NCBI GenBank assembly: GCA_963837755.1
Contig: CAWIOP010000004.1
Coordinates: 372,001-436,000, forward strand
Direction: 5' to 3'
Length of the DNA: 64,000 nt
Origin: JADGHX01 sp963837755
Lineage (GTDB): Bacteria > Pseudomonadota > Gammaproteobacteria > Steroidobacterales > Steroidobacteraceae
Under the pieces are notes generated by a model that worked only from the letters and a program-made list of their open reading frames with translations, was not told the origin of the DNA and did not search any database. Shown here one piece after another: positions 22,168 to 31,546 of the stretch (positions are counted from its first letter, which is position 1; each line of letters begins with the position of its first letter). Both the position numbers and the translations under genes were made by a program.

Positions 22168-23840
22168 TGACGCGTCAGCTCCTCCGCCGTGATGTGCCGG
22201 GGTGCGATGTCCACGGGCACTTCGCCAAGCCGGTCCAGCACCCGCTGCACTTCGGGGCGCACGACCACCATCTTCTTCAACAGCGCATCCGCGGCGGCGT
22301 AGTCGCCGGTGGCCTGGATGGTCATGATCTGCCGCGTGAGCGCGACCACGGCCTTCTTCGCCTTCGGCACATCCATGGAAAACCGCCCATCGGCACTCAC
22401 GCGAATGGCGCCGTGGTCGAACAGGTTGTTCACCTGCATGGCGATGCCCTTCGCGTGGGTCTGCGAAAGCCCGAAGCGCAACGTGCGAAAGGTAGAGGCC
22501 AGGAACGTGGTGTACATCGACCGTTCCAGCTTCTTGTCGAGCACGCCTTTGTCCATGAGATATTGAAGCGCCCAGAGGCCCGAGACGTCGGCCTTTGCTT
22601 CTTCGAGTGGCCCGTTGAGCTCCTTCAGCTCCTGGCGCACGGTGGTTTCGCGCCCGCCCACCTGAATGGCCTGCGGCCCGAGGCCGTGCATCAGCTCGTG
22701 CATCAGAATGTGAGTAAAGAATGGGTCGAACGCCACCAGCGGCCGGTCGGCAGGTGCCAGCGCCACATCCGCAATGGGCATCAGCACTTTCTCGAACTTC
22801 GCCTGCTGGAAGTTCTTGAGCAGCGTGCGCTTGGAGCCTTTCTCCGTCACCACGCGCTCGTCGTTCGGCAGGTTGAACGCGGCCGTCTGCACGCCGTGGT
22901 TGCCGTCGCCTGAGTTGTACACCACGTTGACCACGCGGATGGGCGAGAAGCCGCCGAGCTTCGAGCGCCGGTACTTCGGGTCGATGGGCAGGTGGTTCTC
23001 CAGTTCCTGCAGCTCGCCGCTGAACTTTTCCAGCTTCTTCGTCTCGTCGAAATCGGTGAGCGTGATGAACGCTTCGAACGCCGCCTCGAAGTTGAACCAC
23101 TCGTCTTCGTAAACCTCGTAGGGCCCGATGGTGGGCTCGATGGAGGCATTCAGCTCCATCCACGCCACGTCGCTTTCGTAGTAGTCGTTGCTGATGAACG
23201 CGGCGGCGCGCTTCTCGAGGTAGGCCTTCAGGGTGGGCTGCTTCGTGAGCCCGGCCGCTTCACGCAGCAACCGCGCCATCTCCATCAGCTCGCCCTGATA
23301 TTCCAGCGAGTAGGGCACGGCAGTGAGCTTGCCGGCAGGCGTGCGCCGAATGGCAGTGAAGAAGCCGGTGGCGGCCTCTTTCTCAGCTTTCGGCAGCGCG
23401 TTCATCCACGCGTCCACTTCCGCGCGCGTGGCATCGGCGGGGTAGAAGTTGGCCTGCGGAGGCTTGGCTTCCACGCCCGGCAGAAAAGGCTGGTTCGCAT
23501 CGAGCGCCGACCACGGCCCCTTGTTGAGCAGGAAATAGTCGAGCCGTGCCTTGCCGAGCGGGCTCGTGTCGTTCAACAACAGCAGCAGGCGGGATTCATT
23601 TCGCGCCGACACCTGGCGCAGGAACAACGCATCCAGCACCTGCGCGGCCTGGATGATGCGCACGAGGGCCTGCCGCTCGTTCCCGGGCAGCGAGGACACA
23701 TCCACGCGCACGTCCACCGGCGCAAACCGCGAGGACATCTTCTGGATCCGCGGAAGATCTGGCGCGGCGCTGGCGCCACCTGAAGTCAGTGCCATGGCGA
23801 GAATGATGGCCGTTGCCGCGCGCAGACGCACGTGACACAT
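22164..23840 (-). CDS. Exported M49 (dipeptidyl peptidase III)-like metallopeptidase
   Basis: About 558 residues. The ATG at 23840 has AAGGGG just upstream and yields a signal peptide (ATAIILAMALTSGGASA), so the enzyme should be periplasmic. Zinc-site motifs: HILMHELMHGLG (HExxH rather than the HExxxH of eukaryotic DPP III) near residue 370 and, ~50 residues on, EEAKADVSG, the counterpart of the EECRAE box. The full length matches bacterial M49-like proteins, often annotated as Zn-dependent hydrolases. It is coupled to yceH. Confidence 0.82.
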   Translation of the reverse strand: MCHVRLRAATAIILAMALTSGGASAAPDLPRIQKMSSRFAPVDVRVDVSSLPGNERQALVRIIQAAQVLDALFLRQVSARNESRLLLLLNDTSPLGKARLDYFLLNKGPWSALDANQPFLPGVEAKPPQANFYPADATRAEVDAWMNALPKAEKEAATGFFTAIRRTPAGKLTAVPYSLEYQGELMEMARLLREAAGLTKQPTLKAYLEKRAAAFISNDYYESDVAWMELNASIEPTIGPYEVYEDEWFNFEAAFEAFITLTDFDETKKLEKFSGELQELENHLPIDPKYRRSKLGGFSPIRVVNVVYNSGDGNHGVQTAAFNLPNDERVVTEKGSKRTLLKNFQQAKFEKVLMPIADVALAPADRPLVAFDPFFTHILMHELMHGLGPQAIQVGGRETTVRQELKELNGPLEEAKADVSGLWALQYLMDKGVLDKKLERSMYTTFLASTFRTLRFGLSQTHAKGIAMQVNNLFDHGAIRVSADGRFSMDVPKAKKAVVALTRQIMTIQATGDYAAADALLKKMVVVRPEVQRVLDRLGEVPVDIAPRHITAEELTRQ

Positions 23841-23905
23841 GGTGAACCCCTTCGAAAAGAGCGCCCGGCGCACATCGGCGGGCGGCGCATCTTAATCGAC
23901 GCGCC

Positions 23906-26530
23906 TCAGCCGCGCAGCCAGCGGGGGTTTGCGCCAACGAAGACGAGGGAGCCCTGTTCCGGGCCTTCCCCTTCGACGCGCCGCGCGGCTTCCTCGATCA
24001 CGGTGCGCGCCCGGTCCGCGGCCGCAGCGACCTCGGCCGCCACGGCATCCGATTCGACGGCGTGCGCGAGCAGGTAGCCCTGCACACCTACAGGCCCGCA
24101 CTTCGACAGGAACTCGAGCTGCGGCCCCCGTTCCACGCCTTCGGCCACCACCTGCAGCCCCAGGCCATGGCAGAGCGCGATGATGGAGCGCGCGATTGCG
24201 GCGGACCGAGGGCTGGAGTCGACAGACTCCACCAGCATGCGATCGAGCTTCACGCGCGTGATGGGCAGCTGCTCCAGCGACGTGAGCGAGGAATAGCCGA
24301 TGCCGAAGTCATCGAGCGCAATCGCGACGCCCATCTTGCGCAGCCTGCCGAGCGCATCGATGGTGGAGGCTCCGGTCTGGAACACCGACTCCGTCAGCTC
24401 CAGCTCCAGCGCGCTCGCGGGCAGCCCCGTGACTTCGAGCGCCTGCTTCACATGGTCCACGAACCCGCCTTCGAACAGCTGCTGCGGCGACACGTTGATG
24501 GCGACCGAAGCGCGCGCCCACCCCTGCGCACGCCACGCGGCCACGGCAGATGTAGCGGCCCGCAGAACCCACTCCGTGAGCTCGTTCATGAGCCCGGTCT
24601 TCTCGGCGATGTGGATGAACTCCGTTGCCGTGGCAATGCGCCCGTCCGGCTTGCGCCAGCGCAGAAGCGCTTCCACGCCGATAGGCTCGAAAGTATGAAG
24701 GGCAACCTGCGGCTGATACATCAGCATGAGGTCGCCAGCCTCCACCGCACGGCGCAGAGACTGCTCCAGCCGGAACCGCTGAGCGGCGGCGTCGTACAAC
24801 GAAGGCCGATAGAGGGCGCAACGATTGCGTCCCAGCTCTTTCGCGCGGAAGAGCGCGACGTCGGCGGCGCGCAGCAGAGAATCCGCATCCGACGCATGCT
24901 CGGGGAACAGGCTCGCGCCCACGCTCGCGCTCGTCGAAAGCACGCGACCCTTGATCGACAGCGGCTGCTGAAGCGCCACTACGATCTCGTTCGCGCGCTC
25001 CAGCACCTCTTCGTGCGACTTCACGTCTTCGATCAGCACGGTGAATTCGTCGCCACCCAGGCGCGCAAGCAATGAGCGCGGGCCGGCGGCCGTGCGCAGG
25101 CGCTCCGCCACCAGCTGCAGCACGCGATCGCCGAAGTTGTGCCCGAGCGTGTCGTTGATGGATTTGAAGTTGTCGAGGTCCACGAACAGCAGCGCGATCT
25201 GCTGGCCGGTGGAGCTCGCGCGGCTCAGCGCGCCGCCCAGGCGCGTGGAGAGCTGGCGACGGTTCGGGAGTTGCGTGAGCGGGTCGTGGTGCGCGAGGTG
25301 ATGCAGCTGCCGCGTGCGTTCCGCCACGTGCTTTTCGAGCTCGGCCTGGTGCGCGCGCAGCTCCGATTCCGCGGCGACCACCTGGTTGGCCATCGCATTG
25401 ATCGACTCGGCCAGCGTGTCGATCTCCGCTGCGCCTCCGCGAGGCGCCCGCGCCGTGCGGTTGCCGGCAGCCAGCTGGCGCGTGGCCTGCGTGAGCCTGC
25501 GCACAGGCTGCGAGATGCTGATCATCAGCACGAACGAAACGAAGATCACGACGGCCAGCACGGCGAGCCCCGTGCGGCCGAGTGTGCGCTCGGCATCTTC
25601 CGCGGAGAGCGCGGCCGTCTCGGCGGCGGCGAGCAGCCCGCTGCGCGCCGGCGCCTGCAGCTGTTTCTGTGCGCCAATGATCAGCGCCACGCCATCGTCG
25701 AGGAACGCCCGCCGCGACGGCCCATTCGTGGCATCGAACTTCTCGATGAGCGTGCGCAGCTCCACCGCCTTCGCGAAATCCTCGCGGATGAGATCCATCC
25801 AGGCACGCCCCGGCGACTTCATCAGCTCGGGTGTGTGCCGCGCGAGCACGGCGGCGAATTCCTTCTCTTCACGCGGCCCGGATGTGGTGGCGCCGGTGCC
25901 GGCGCGCAAAGCAGTGGCCGCCGCCGCAAGTTCCGCGAGCGAACGCCGCGCGAACACCTGGTCCTGATCGATGCGCACGCCGATGCCGCCTGCGGAGACA
26001 ACCCTTCCCTGAATGCTCGCGAGCGCCGCGTTCCGGCGCGCAACCCAGTCCGCGCGTTGCACGGCCTGCGCGGCCAGCGCCCTGCCGCGCGAGATGTGGC
26101 CGGTCATGCCGATCTGCAGCTCCGTCACCGAAGGCGTCACGAGTGGCGTGGGGTCGCCTTCGAAGTACGCGGCCATGGAGGCATCGAGCGCCGCGCGTGC
26201 GCGCGTGATCGAGGCTTCATCCGGCGAGCGCGCGGCCTGCATGTATTCCGAGACCGCGCCGTCATAGGACACGAGTTTCTCGACGATGGTGCTGGCGCGG
26301 CGGGCGAGCGGCTCGTGATCGTGCTGCATGCTGCGCACGGCGGCCACGGCCTTGCGTGTCGTCTCCGTCGCGATCGTGTGGCCGATGAGAATCACCGCGG
26401 CCACGGCGGCAAGTCCCAATGCGAGCCGGCCTGCGATGCCCAGTTTCAGAGAACGCCGTGCCAGCGCCGCCCGCGGAACGCGGCGGCTGTATGAATCCGA
26501 TTCAGCCGTCTGCACGGAGTTTTTTTGCAT
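23906..26530 (-). CDS. Membrane GGDEF-EAL cyclic-di-GMP protein
   Basis: An 874-residue signalling protein. Order: cytoplasmic N-terminus, membrane helix ~32-52, periplasmic helical sensor ~53-318, membrane helix ~319-339, HAMP ~340-392, short coiled coil, GGDEF ~405-575, EAL ~595-850. The cyclase site LGGDEF (near 492) is intact, while the RxxD inhibitory site before it is missing. The EAL part keeps the catalytic set: EALLRW, NVSPQQL, ELTESVF, LDDFGIGYSSL, KLDR, EGVE. Both activities are therefore possible. The start at 26530 is chosen because upstream codons give an unrelated Arg/His-rich leader. Confidence 0.92.
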   Translation of the reverse strand: MQKNSVQTAESDSYSRRVPRAALARRSLKLGIAGRLALGLAAVAAVILIGHTIATETTRKAVAAVRSMQHDHEPLARRASTIVEKLVSYDGAVSEYMQAARSPDEASITRARAALDASMAAYFEGDPTPLVTPSVTELQIGMTGHISRGRALAAQAVQRADWVARRNAALASIQGRVVSAGGIGVRIDQDQVFARRSLAELAAAATALRAGTGATTSGPREEKEFAAVLARHTPELMKSPGRAWMDLIREDFAKAVELRTLIEKFDATNGPSRRAFLDDGVALIIGAQKQLQAPARSGLLAAAETAALSAEDAERTLGRTGLAVLAVVIFVSFVLMISISQPVRRLTQATRQLAAGNRTARAPRGGAAEIDTLAESINAMANQVVAAESELRAHQAELEKHVAERTRQLHHLAHHDPLTQLPNRRQLSTRLGGALSRASSTGQQIALLFVDLDNFKSINDTLGHNFGDRVLQLVAERLRTAAGPRSLLARLGGDEFTVLIEDVKSHEEVLERANEIVVALQQPLSIKGRVLSTSASVGASLFPEHASDADSLLRAADVALFRAKELGRNRCALYRPSLYDAAAQRFRLEQSLRRAVEAGDLMLMYQPQVALHTFEPIGVEALLRWRKPDGRIATATEFIHIAEKTGLMNELTEWVLRAATSAVAAWRAQGWARASVAINVSPQQLFEGGFVDHVKQALEVTGLPASALELELTESVFQTGASTIDALGRLRKMGVAIALDDFGIGYSSLTSLEQLPITRVKLDRMLVESVDSSPRSAAIARSIIALCHGLGLQVVAEGVERGPQLEFLSKCGPVGVQGYLLAHAVESDAVAAEVAAAADRARTVIEEAARRVEGEGPEQGSLVFVGANPRWLRG

Positions 26531-26949
26531 AAGACATAAGTTGTCCGCGCTCGCGTCCTGCACGCGCGGGGGTTGCGTATTGAACAAGCGCGGATGATGA
26601 GGTTCGCAAGGCCACGCTTCCGTGGTGGCCATCGCAGAAGTCGCGGCGATTTGCGCGCGAGGTCGATGTGGGCGACGAGCGGCGCAATGCGGAACGCCAA
26701 TGGCAGCGAACACGCAACAACCTTCGCTCGGGATATGTGAGGCAGGAGGTGCGTTGAATCACACACCGGCGGTCTCGTGAAAGAAACGCTCGCGATCGCC
26801 GGTCCGCGGCCGGCGGCTGAGGCGTATCCGATGCGGTGACCTATTGCATTGCGCGCCTACAAATGCTTGCCGCGCGAACGGCAACGGAAACGGGCCGGCT
26901 TGCTCGGTTTTGAGCCGGAATCGTGGACCTTTCGCTATACTCCGGCCCC
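26531..26949. other. Intergenic region between divergent genes
   Basis: A 419-base gap between the GGDEF-EAL start and the small plus-strand gene at 26950. No convincing coding frame, RNA or repeat seen, apart from the promoter-like box listed at 26936-26941. Confidence 0.5.
26936..26941 (+). promoter_or_regulatory. Possible -10 box (TATACT) of a leaderless transcript
   Basis: TATACT ends 8 bases before the ATG at 26950, which would place transcription start at or 1-2 bases before the start codon. No Shine-Dalgarno sequence is present. The best upstream -35 candidate (TTGAGC, 26910-26915) has a 20-base spacing, which is poor. Confidence 0.35.
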
Positions 26950-27249
26950 ATGACAGAGATCGCGGACACGTTCGATTCGGCCTTCACCAAGGCCGTAGAC
27001 CTCGGCAACCGGCTAGCCGACCGCGACAAGGACGCGGACCTGTGGGATATCGCGGACGGCCTGCTGGCCGGCGCGCTCCAGTACTGGCTCTATTCCCGCC
27101 AGCCCTGCGGTGACCCGCGCTGCCAGGACTGCATGCCCATCAGCACAGCCGAAGGCCGCATGGCAGAGCTGAAGAAGCTGGTGGAACAGCTCGCGGCCGA
27201 AAGCGAATACTTCCACACGCCCACCGACGCGAACGCGGGCAGGGCGTAA
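26950..27249 (+). CDS. Conserved hypothetical protein, 99 residues
   Basis: Function unknown. MTEIADTFDSAFTKAVDLGNRLAD begins an all-helical cytoplasmic protein. A central Cys cluster (CGDPRCQDCMP, near residue 50) could bind metal. An alternative GTG start at 26923 is rejected because a TATACT box lies just before this ATG. The C-terminal helix AEGRMAELKKLVEQLAAES looks like a coiled coil. Short spacing to the convergent gabT. Confidence 0.68.
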   Translation: MTEIADTFDSAFTKAVDLGNRLADRDKDADLWDIADGLLAGALQYWLYSRQPCGDPRCQDCMPISTAEGRMAELKKLVEQLAAESEYFHTPTDANAGRA

Positions 27250-27422
27250 CCCCCTCCCGGCAGTCCGGCGAGCGCCGGACCCCGTTCGACAATAATCCAA
27301 CGAGTGGCTCCAAGGCGGGCGGTGTCCGCCCAACCGGCGCAGTGCTGTCCGCGCGGCGCGGTAGTGCCGCCGCCTGCGCATGCGCCACGTCCCTGAATCC
27401 TGAACCTGTGTCCGACGAGGAA

Positions 27423-28736
27423 CTAGGCCGTCGCCGCCGCGCTCTTGCCTTCGATGGCCTGCACCGCATCCGCGAGCGCCTGCTCGAACAGGTTCATCCC
27501 TTCCTTCAGCAGCGCGTCCGAGATGGTCAGCGGCGTGAGGAAGCGGATGACGTTGCCATACATCCCGCACGCCAGGATGATGAGCCCGCGCCGGGCCGCC
27601 GCCTGGACCAGGGCTTTCGTCAGGTCCGCATCCGGCGCATCCGCGCGGCGGTTCTTCACGAGCTCGATGGCCACCATGGCGCCGAGGCCGCGCACATCCC
27701 CGATGCTCGCGAAGCGGGCCTGCAGGCCCTTCAGGCGGGAGACGAGGAAGTTGCCCGTCTGGCTCGCGCGCTCGAGCAGCTTTTCGTCGCGAATGACGTC
27801 GAGCACCGCGAGCCCCGCCGCGCAGCCGAGCGGTGAGCCGGCGTAGGTGCCGCCGAGGCCGCCGGGGCCGGGCGAGTCCATGATTTCCGCCTTGCCGACC
27901 ACGGCCGACAGCGGCACGCCGCCCGCCACGCTCTTGGCGATGGTCATGAGATCTGGCTCCACACCGGTGTGCTCGATGGCGAACATCTTGCCGGTGCGCG
28001 CGAACCCGCACTGGATCTCGTCGGCGATGAGCAGGATGCCGTGCTGGTCGCACAGCGCGCGCAGCTTGCGCAGCAGCTCGGCCGGCGCCGCATAGAACCC
28101 GCCTTCGCCCAGCACCGGCTCGATGATGATGGCGGCCACGCGTGCCGGGTCTACATCTGCCTTGAAAAGCTGCGTGAGCGCGTCGAGAGAGTCTTCGACC
28201 TTCACGCCGTGATACGCCATGGGGTAGGGCACGTGATACACCTCGGGCAGCATCGGCCCGAAGCCCGCCTTGTAAGGCTGCACCTTGCCCGTGAGGCTGA
28301 TGCACGCGAGCGTGCGCCCGTGGAAGCCGCCGGTGAACGCGATTACCGCGGAGCGCTTCGTGTGGAAGCGCGCGATCTTCACCGCATTCTCGACCGCCTC
28401 GGCGCCCGTGGTCAGGAAGATGGTTTTCTTCGGCCCCTTGCCCGGCATCAGCTCGTTCAGCTTCTCCGCGAGCGCCACATAGCTTTCATATGGCGTCACC
28501 TGGAAGCACGCATGCATCAGCTTCTCGAGCTGCTGGGCCACCGCGGCCTTCACCTTCGGGTGCACGTGGCCTGTGTTGACCACCGAGATGCCGCTGGCGA
28601 AGTCGATGTAGCGCTTGCCTTCCACGTCCCACAGCTCGGAGTTCGACGCGCGCTCCGCATACACCGCGAGAGAGTTGGAGACGCCGCGCGGAATGGCGGC
28701 CTGGCGGCGGGCGTGCAGATCGGCATTGGATGTCAA
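27423..28736 (-). CDS. gabT: 4-aminobutyrate aminotransferase
   Basis: PLP enzyme of class III converting 4-aminobutyrate plus 2-oxoglutarate to succinate semialdehyde plus glutamate. The 437 residues begin at TTG 28736, supported by AGGAG seven bases upstream; an upstream in-frame extension lacks similarity. Motifs: YIDFASGISVVNTGHVHPKV, TTGAEAVENAVKIAR, the PLP Asp in LLIADEIQCGFARTGK, the Schiff-base Lys in MTIAKSVAGGVPLSAV. GGFHGRTLA lines the phosphate site. It lies just after the molybdenum hydroxylase genes in the same direction. Confidence 0.91.
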   Translation of the reverse strand: MTSNADLHARRQAAIPRGVSNSLAVYAERASNSELWDVEGKRYIDFASGISVVNTGHVHPKVKAAVAQQLEKLMHACFQVTPYESYVALAEKLNELMPGKGPKKTIFLTTGAEAVENAVKIARFHTKRSAVIAFTGGFHGRTLACISLTGKVQPYKAGFGPMLPEVYHVPYPMAYHGVKVEDSLDALTQLFKADVDPARVAAIIIEPVLGEGGFYAAPAELLRKLRALCDQHGILLIADEIQCGFARTGKMFAIEHTGVEPDLMTIAKSVAGGVPLSAVVGKAEIMDSPGPGGLGGTYAGSPLGCAAGLAVLDVIRDEKLLERASQTGNFLVSRLKGLQARFASIGDVRGLGAMVAIELVKNRRADAPDADLTKALVQAAARRGLIILACGMYGNVIRFLTPLTISDALLKEGMNLFEQALADAVQAIEGKSAAATA

Positions 28737-28768
28737 GCGAGACTCCTGTCGAATGAATACGGCGCGGC

Positions 28769-30904
28769 TCAGGCGAGCTTGTGCCGCGCGATGGGCAGCG
28801 AGCGTAGCCGCTTGCCGGTAGCTGCGTAGATGGCATTGCAGATCGCCGGCGCCACCAGCGCCACCGCCGGCTCGCCGATGCCGCCGGGCGCTGCGCTGCT
28901 CTGGACGATGTAGCTTTCGATGCGCGGAACGTCGTTCATGCGCGCGAGGCGATAGTTGTGGAAGTTGGTCTGCTGCACGCGGCCTTTCTGCACGTTGATC
29001 TCGCCCCACAGCGCGGACGTGAGCCCGAACACGATGGAGCCTTCCACCTGCGCCATCACGGTGTCGGGGTTCACCACCTGCCCGCAGTCTGTGGCGCTGA
29101 CGATGCGGTGTACTTTCACCTTGCCGTCCTCGCCGATGGAGATTTCCGCCACCTGCGCCATGTAGGTGCCATAGCCTTCCATGACCGCCACGCCCTGGAA
29201 GTGGCCCTTGCCCGGTGAGCCGTAGTTGGCTTCGCGTGTGGCGAGCTTCAGCACGTCGCGATATCGCGGCTGCTTCCCCAGCAGGCCCATGCGGAATTCC
29301 ACCGGGTCTTTCTTCGCGTCGTACGCCAGCTCATCCATGAAGCTCTCGACCACGAAGCAATTGAGCGCATGGCTCACCGAGCGCATGTAGCCCACGTCGA
29401 TCCCGATCTCGTGCTGGACATAGTCCACCTGCACGTTCGGCACGTCATAGGGGTAGTTCGCCGCCGCCTCGACGGCGAACGGGTCGATGAACTTCTCGTC
29501 CGGGGACGGGAACATGCGCGCCGTAACAGACGGGCCGACCAGACGCAGCTTGAACGCGGTGAAGCGGCCGTCCTTGTCGAATGCCGCTGCGATGGTGTCG
29601 TAGGCCGGCGGGCGATAGGTGTCGTGCGTGGTGTCGTCTTCGCGAGTCCACAGCAGTTTCACCGGCTTGCCCACGGCTTTGGACGCCTCGACGGCCGCGG
29701 GGATGAAATCCACGTCGAGCCGGCGACCGAAGCCGCCACCGAGGAACGTGGTGTGCACGCTCACCTGCTCCGGCGTGAGGCCGGCGGCCTTGGCTGCCGC
29801 GCCTTGCGCAACGAGTTGGATCTGGGTGGGCACGTAAATGTCGCACTTGCCGTCACGAACGTCGGCGGTGCAGTTCTGCGGTTCGAGCGTTGCGTGAGCC
29901 AGCAGCGGCAGCGTGTATTCGCGGCTCACCACCTTGGCGGCGGCCTTCAGGGTGGCGTCGACGTCGCCATCCTTGCGTGCAACCTTGCCCTCACCGCTTG
30001 CCGCTTTCTGCAGGCCCTTCATGATGGCCGCGTCGCTCAGCGCCGCGTTCGGGCCGTTGTCCCATTCGATCTTCAGCGCGTCGCGCGCCTTGCGTGCGCG
30101 GAACCAGGAGTCCGCCACCACGGCGACGCCCGAAGAGGCCTGCACCGTGGCCTTGTAGCCAGGCAGGGTCTTTGCCGCGCTGTCATCGACGCTCTTCACC
30201 TTGCCGCCGAGCGTGGGCGGCTGGGCGAGGGCGGCGTAGAGCATGTCTGGCAACCGCACGTCGATGCCATACTGGGCGCGGCCATCTACCTTGAGCGGCG
30301 TGTCGAGCCGCTTCGCCGCTGTGCCGATGAGCTTGAAAGCCCCCGGGTCTTTCAGCGTCACGTTCTCGGGCACCGGCAGTTTGGACGCCGCGTCTGCCAC
30401 TTCGCCGTACGTGAGCTTCTTGCCGTGAGGAGAGAAGATTGTGCCGTCTTCCACCTTGCAGGTCTGCGGGCTCACTTTCCATTCTTTCGCGGCCGCCGTG
30501 ACGAGCATGGTGCGTGCCTGGGCGCCGGCCTTGCGCAGCTTCTCCCACGCTTCGCGCACGCTGGTGCTGCCGCCGGTGAGCTGCGTTCCGATCATGCTGT
30601 TCGTGTACACGGCCGCGGCGGGTGCGAACTCCACCTGGATGCGGTTCAGCGCCACGCCCAGCTCTTCGGCGATGAGCATGGTGAGCGACGTGTACACGCC
30701 CTGGCCCATTTCGGAGCGGTCGCACAGGAAGGTGATGGAGTTATCCGTGCCCACTTTGAGCCAGGCGTTCACGTCGAGCACCTTGCGCTCGCCCGATGCG
30801 CTTTGTGGCTCACGTTTGCCGCAACCCGGCAGCGACAGGGCGATGACGAGGCCGCCCGAGATCACTGCCGTGTTACGGAGGAAATCGCGTCTGGCGAGAC
30901 TCAT
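28769..30904 (-). CDS. Molybdenum hydroxylase large subunit, Tat-exported (IorB-like)
   Basis: Xanthine-oxidase-family molybdopterin subunit of 711 residues, similar to isoquinoline 1-oxidoreductase/aldehyde oxidase beta subunits. The N-terminus MSLARRDFLRNTAVISGG is a twin-arginine signal, followed by a lipobox-like SLPGCG, so the holoenzyme is periplasmic or membrane-attached. Family segments: MGQGVYTSLTMLIAEELG, TFLGGGFGRRLDVDF, and the catalytic Glu in PGGIGEPAVALVAPA near the end. The 2Fe-2S subunit gene is immediately upstream. Electrons may go to a cytochrome or to azurin (encoded nearby); that link is inference. Confidence 0.88.
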   Translation of the reverse strand: MSLARRDFLRNTAVISGGLVIALSLPGCGKREPQSASGERKVLDVNAWLKVGTDNSITFLCDRSEMGQGVYTSLTMLIAEELGVALNRIQVEFAPAAAVYTNSMIGTQLTGGSTSVREAWEKLRKAGAQARTMLVTAAAKEWKVSPQTCKVEDGTIFSPHGKKLTYGEVADAASKLPVPENVTLKDPGAFKLIGTAAKRLDTPLKVDGRAQYGIDVRLPDMLYAALAQPPTLGGKVKSVDDSAAKTLPGYKATVQASSGVAVVADSWFRARKARDALKIEWDNGPNAALSDAAIMKGLQKAASGEGKVARKDGDVDATLKAAAKVVSREYTLPLLAHATLEPQNCTADVRDGKCDIYVPTQIQLVAQGAAAKAAGLTPEQVSVHTTFLGGGFGRRLDVDFIPAAVEASKAVGKPVKLLWTREDDTTHDTYRPPAYDTIAAAFDKDGRFTAFKLRLVGPSVTARMFPSPDEKFIDPFAVEAAANYPYDVPNVQVDYVQHEIGIDVGYMRSVSHALNCFVVESFMDELAYDAKKDPVEFRMGLLGKQPRYRDVLKLATREANYGSPGKGHFQGVAVMEGYGTYMAQVAEISIGEDGKVKVHRIVSATDCGQVVNPDTVMAQVEGSIVFGLTSALWGEINVQKGRVQQTNFHNYRLARMNDVPRIESYIVQSSAAPGGIGEPAVALVAPAICNAIYAATGKRLRSLPIARHKLA

Positions 30905-30984
30905 GGCGAGGCACTCCTTCAGCGTCGTTCGTTTGTCGCGCCCGCCGGGTGGTCGGCGCGCCTGGTCAGCAGCGTCAATCGCGG

Positions 30985-31461
30985 TCAGGTGGGCGCGGAG
31001 CCCTTGTCCGGCCCCATCTCGGACGCACGGTGTATGGCGGCGCGAATGCGCTGGTAGGTGCCGCAGCGGCACAGGTTGCCAGACATGGCGTCGTCGATGT
31101 CCTGGTCCGTGGGTTTGGGCTTCTGGGCCAGCAGGGCGACCGCAGACATGATCTGGCCCGACTGGCAATACCCACACTGAGGCACGTCAAGCTCCAGCCA
31201 CGCCTTCTGCACGGGATGGCTTTGGTTCGCCGAGATGCCTTCGATGGTGGTGATCTTCTGGTCGCCCACGGCAGTCACGGGCGTGACACAGGCGCGCGTG
31301 GGCGTGCCGTTGAGATGCACCGTGCAGGCACCACAGAGGGCTATTCCGCAGCCGAATTTCGTGCCGGTGAGGCCGAGAGTGTCTCGCAGCACCCACAAAA
31401 GTGGCGTGTCATCTTCCACGTCCACCTGAACGTCGCTGCCGTTCACGTTGAGCTTGATCAT
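30985..31461 (-). CDS. Molybdenum hydroxylase 2Fe-2S subunit (IorA-like)
   Basis: A 158-residue electron-transfer subunit. The N-terminal plant-type 2Fe-2S site is GCGIALCGACTVHLNG with a fourth Cys in TRACVTPV; the C-terminal helical 2Fe-2S site is CGYCQSGQIM with GNLCRCGTYQRIRAAI. The ATG at 31461 begins directly with the domain (MIKLNVNG), so longer upstream starts are rejected. It lacks its own signal and would be co-exported with the Tat-bearing large subunit, 80 bases downstream. Confidence 0.91.
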   Translation of the reverse strand: MIKLNVNGSDVQVDVEDDTPLLWVLRDTLGLTGTKFGCGIALCGACTVHLNGTPTRACVTPVTAVGDQKITTIEGISANQSHPVQKAWLELDVPQCGYCQSGQIMSAVALLAQKPKPTDQDIDDAMSGNLCRCGTYQRIRAAIHRASEMGPDKGSAPT

Positions 31462-31509
31462 GGGTGAGGTTCCCTGAAGCAGCGGCACGGCTTTGGCCAC
31501 AAGGCGTAC

Positions 31510-31515
31510 TATAAT
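31510..31515 (+). promoter_or_regulatory. Consensus -10 box TATAAT for the flavoprotein gene
   Basis: TATAAT in the gap between the divergent 2Fe-2S subunit and flavoprotein genes. No good -35 box was found at 16-18 bases. A start near 31522 would exclude the TTG at 31493 as translation start. Confidence 0.45.
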
Positions 31516-31546
31516 CCTCGCCCTTTTCGAAAGCGTAGTCATCGCC

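Noticed and set aside
31493..31546. N-terminal extension of the flavoprotein from TTG 31493.
   Set aside because: A TATAAT box lies inside it and the residues are not part of the FAD domain.
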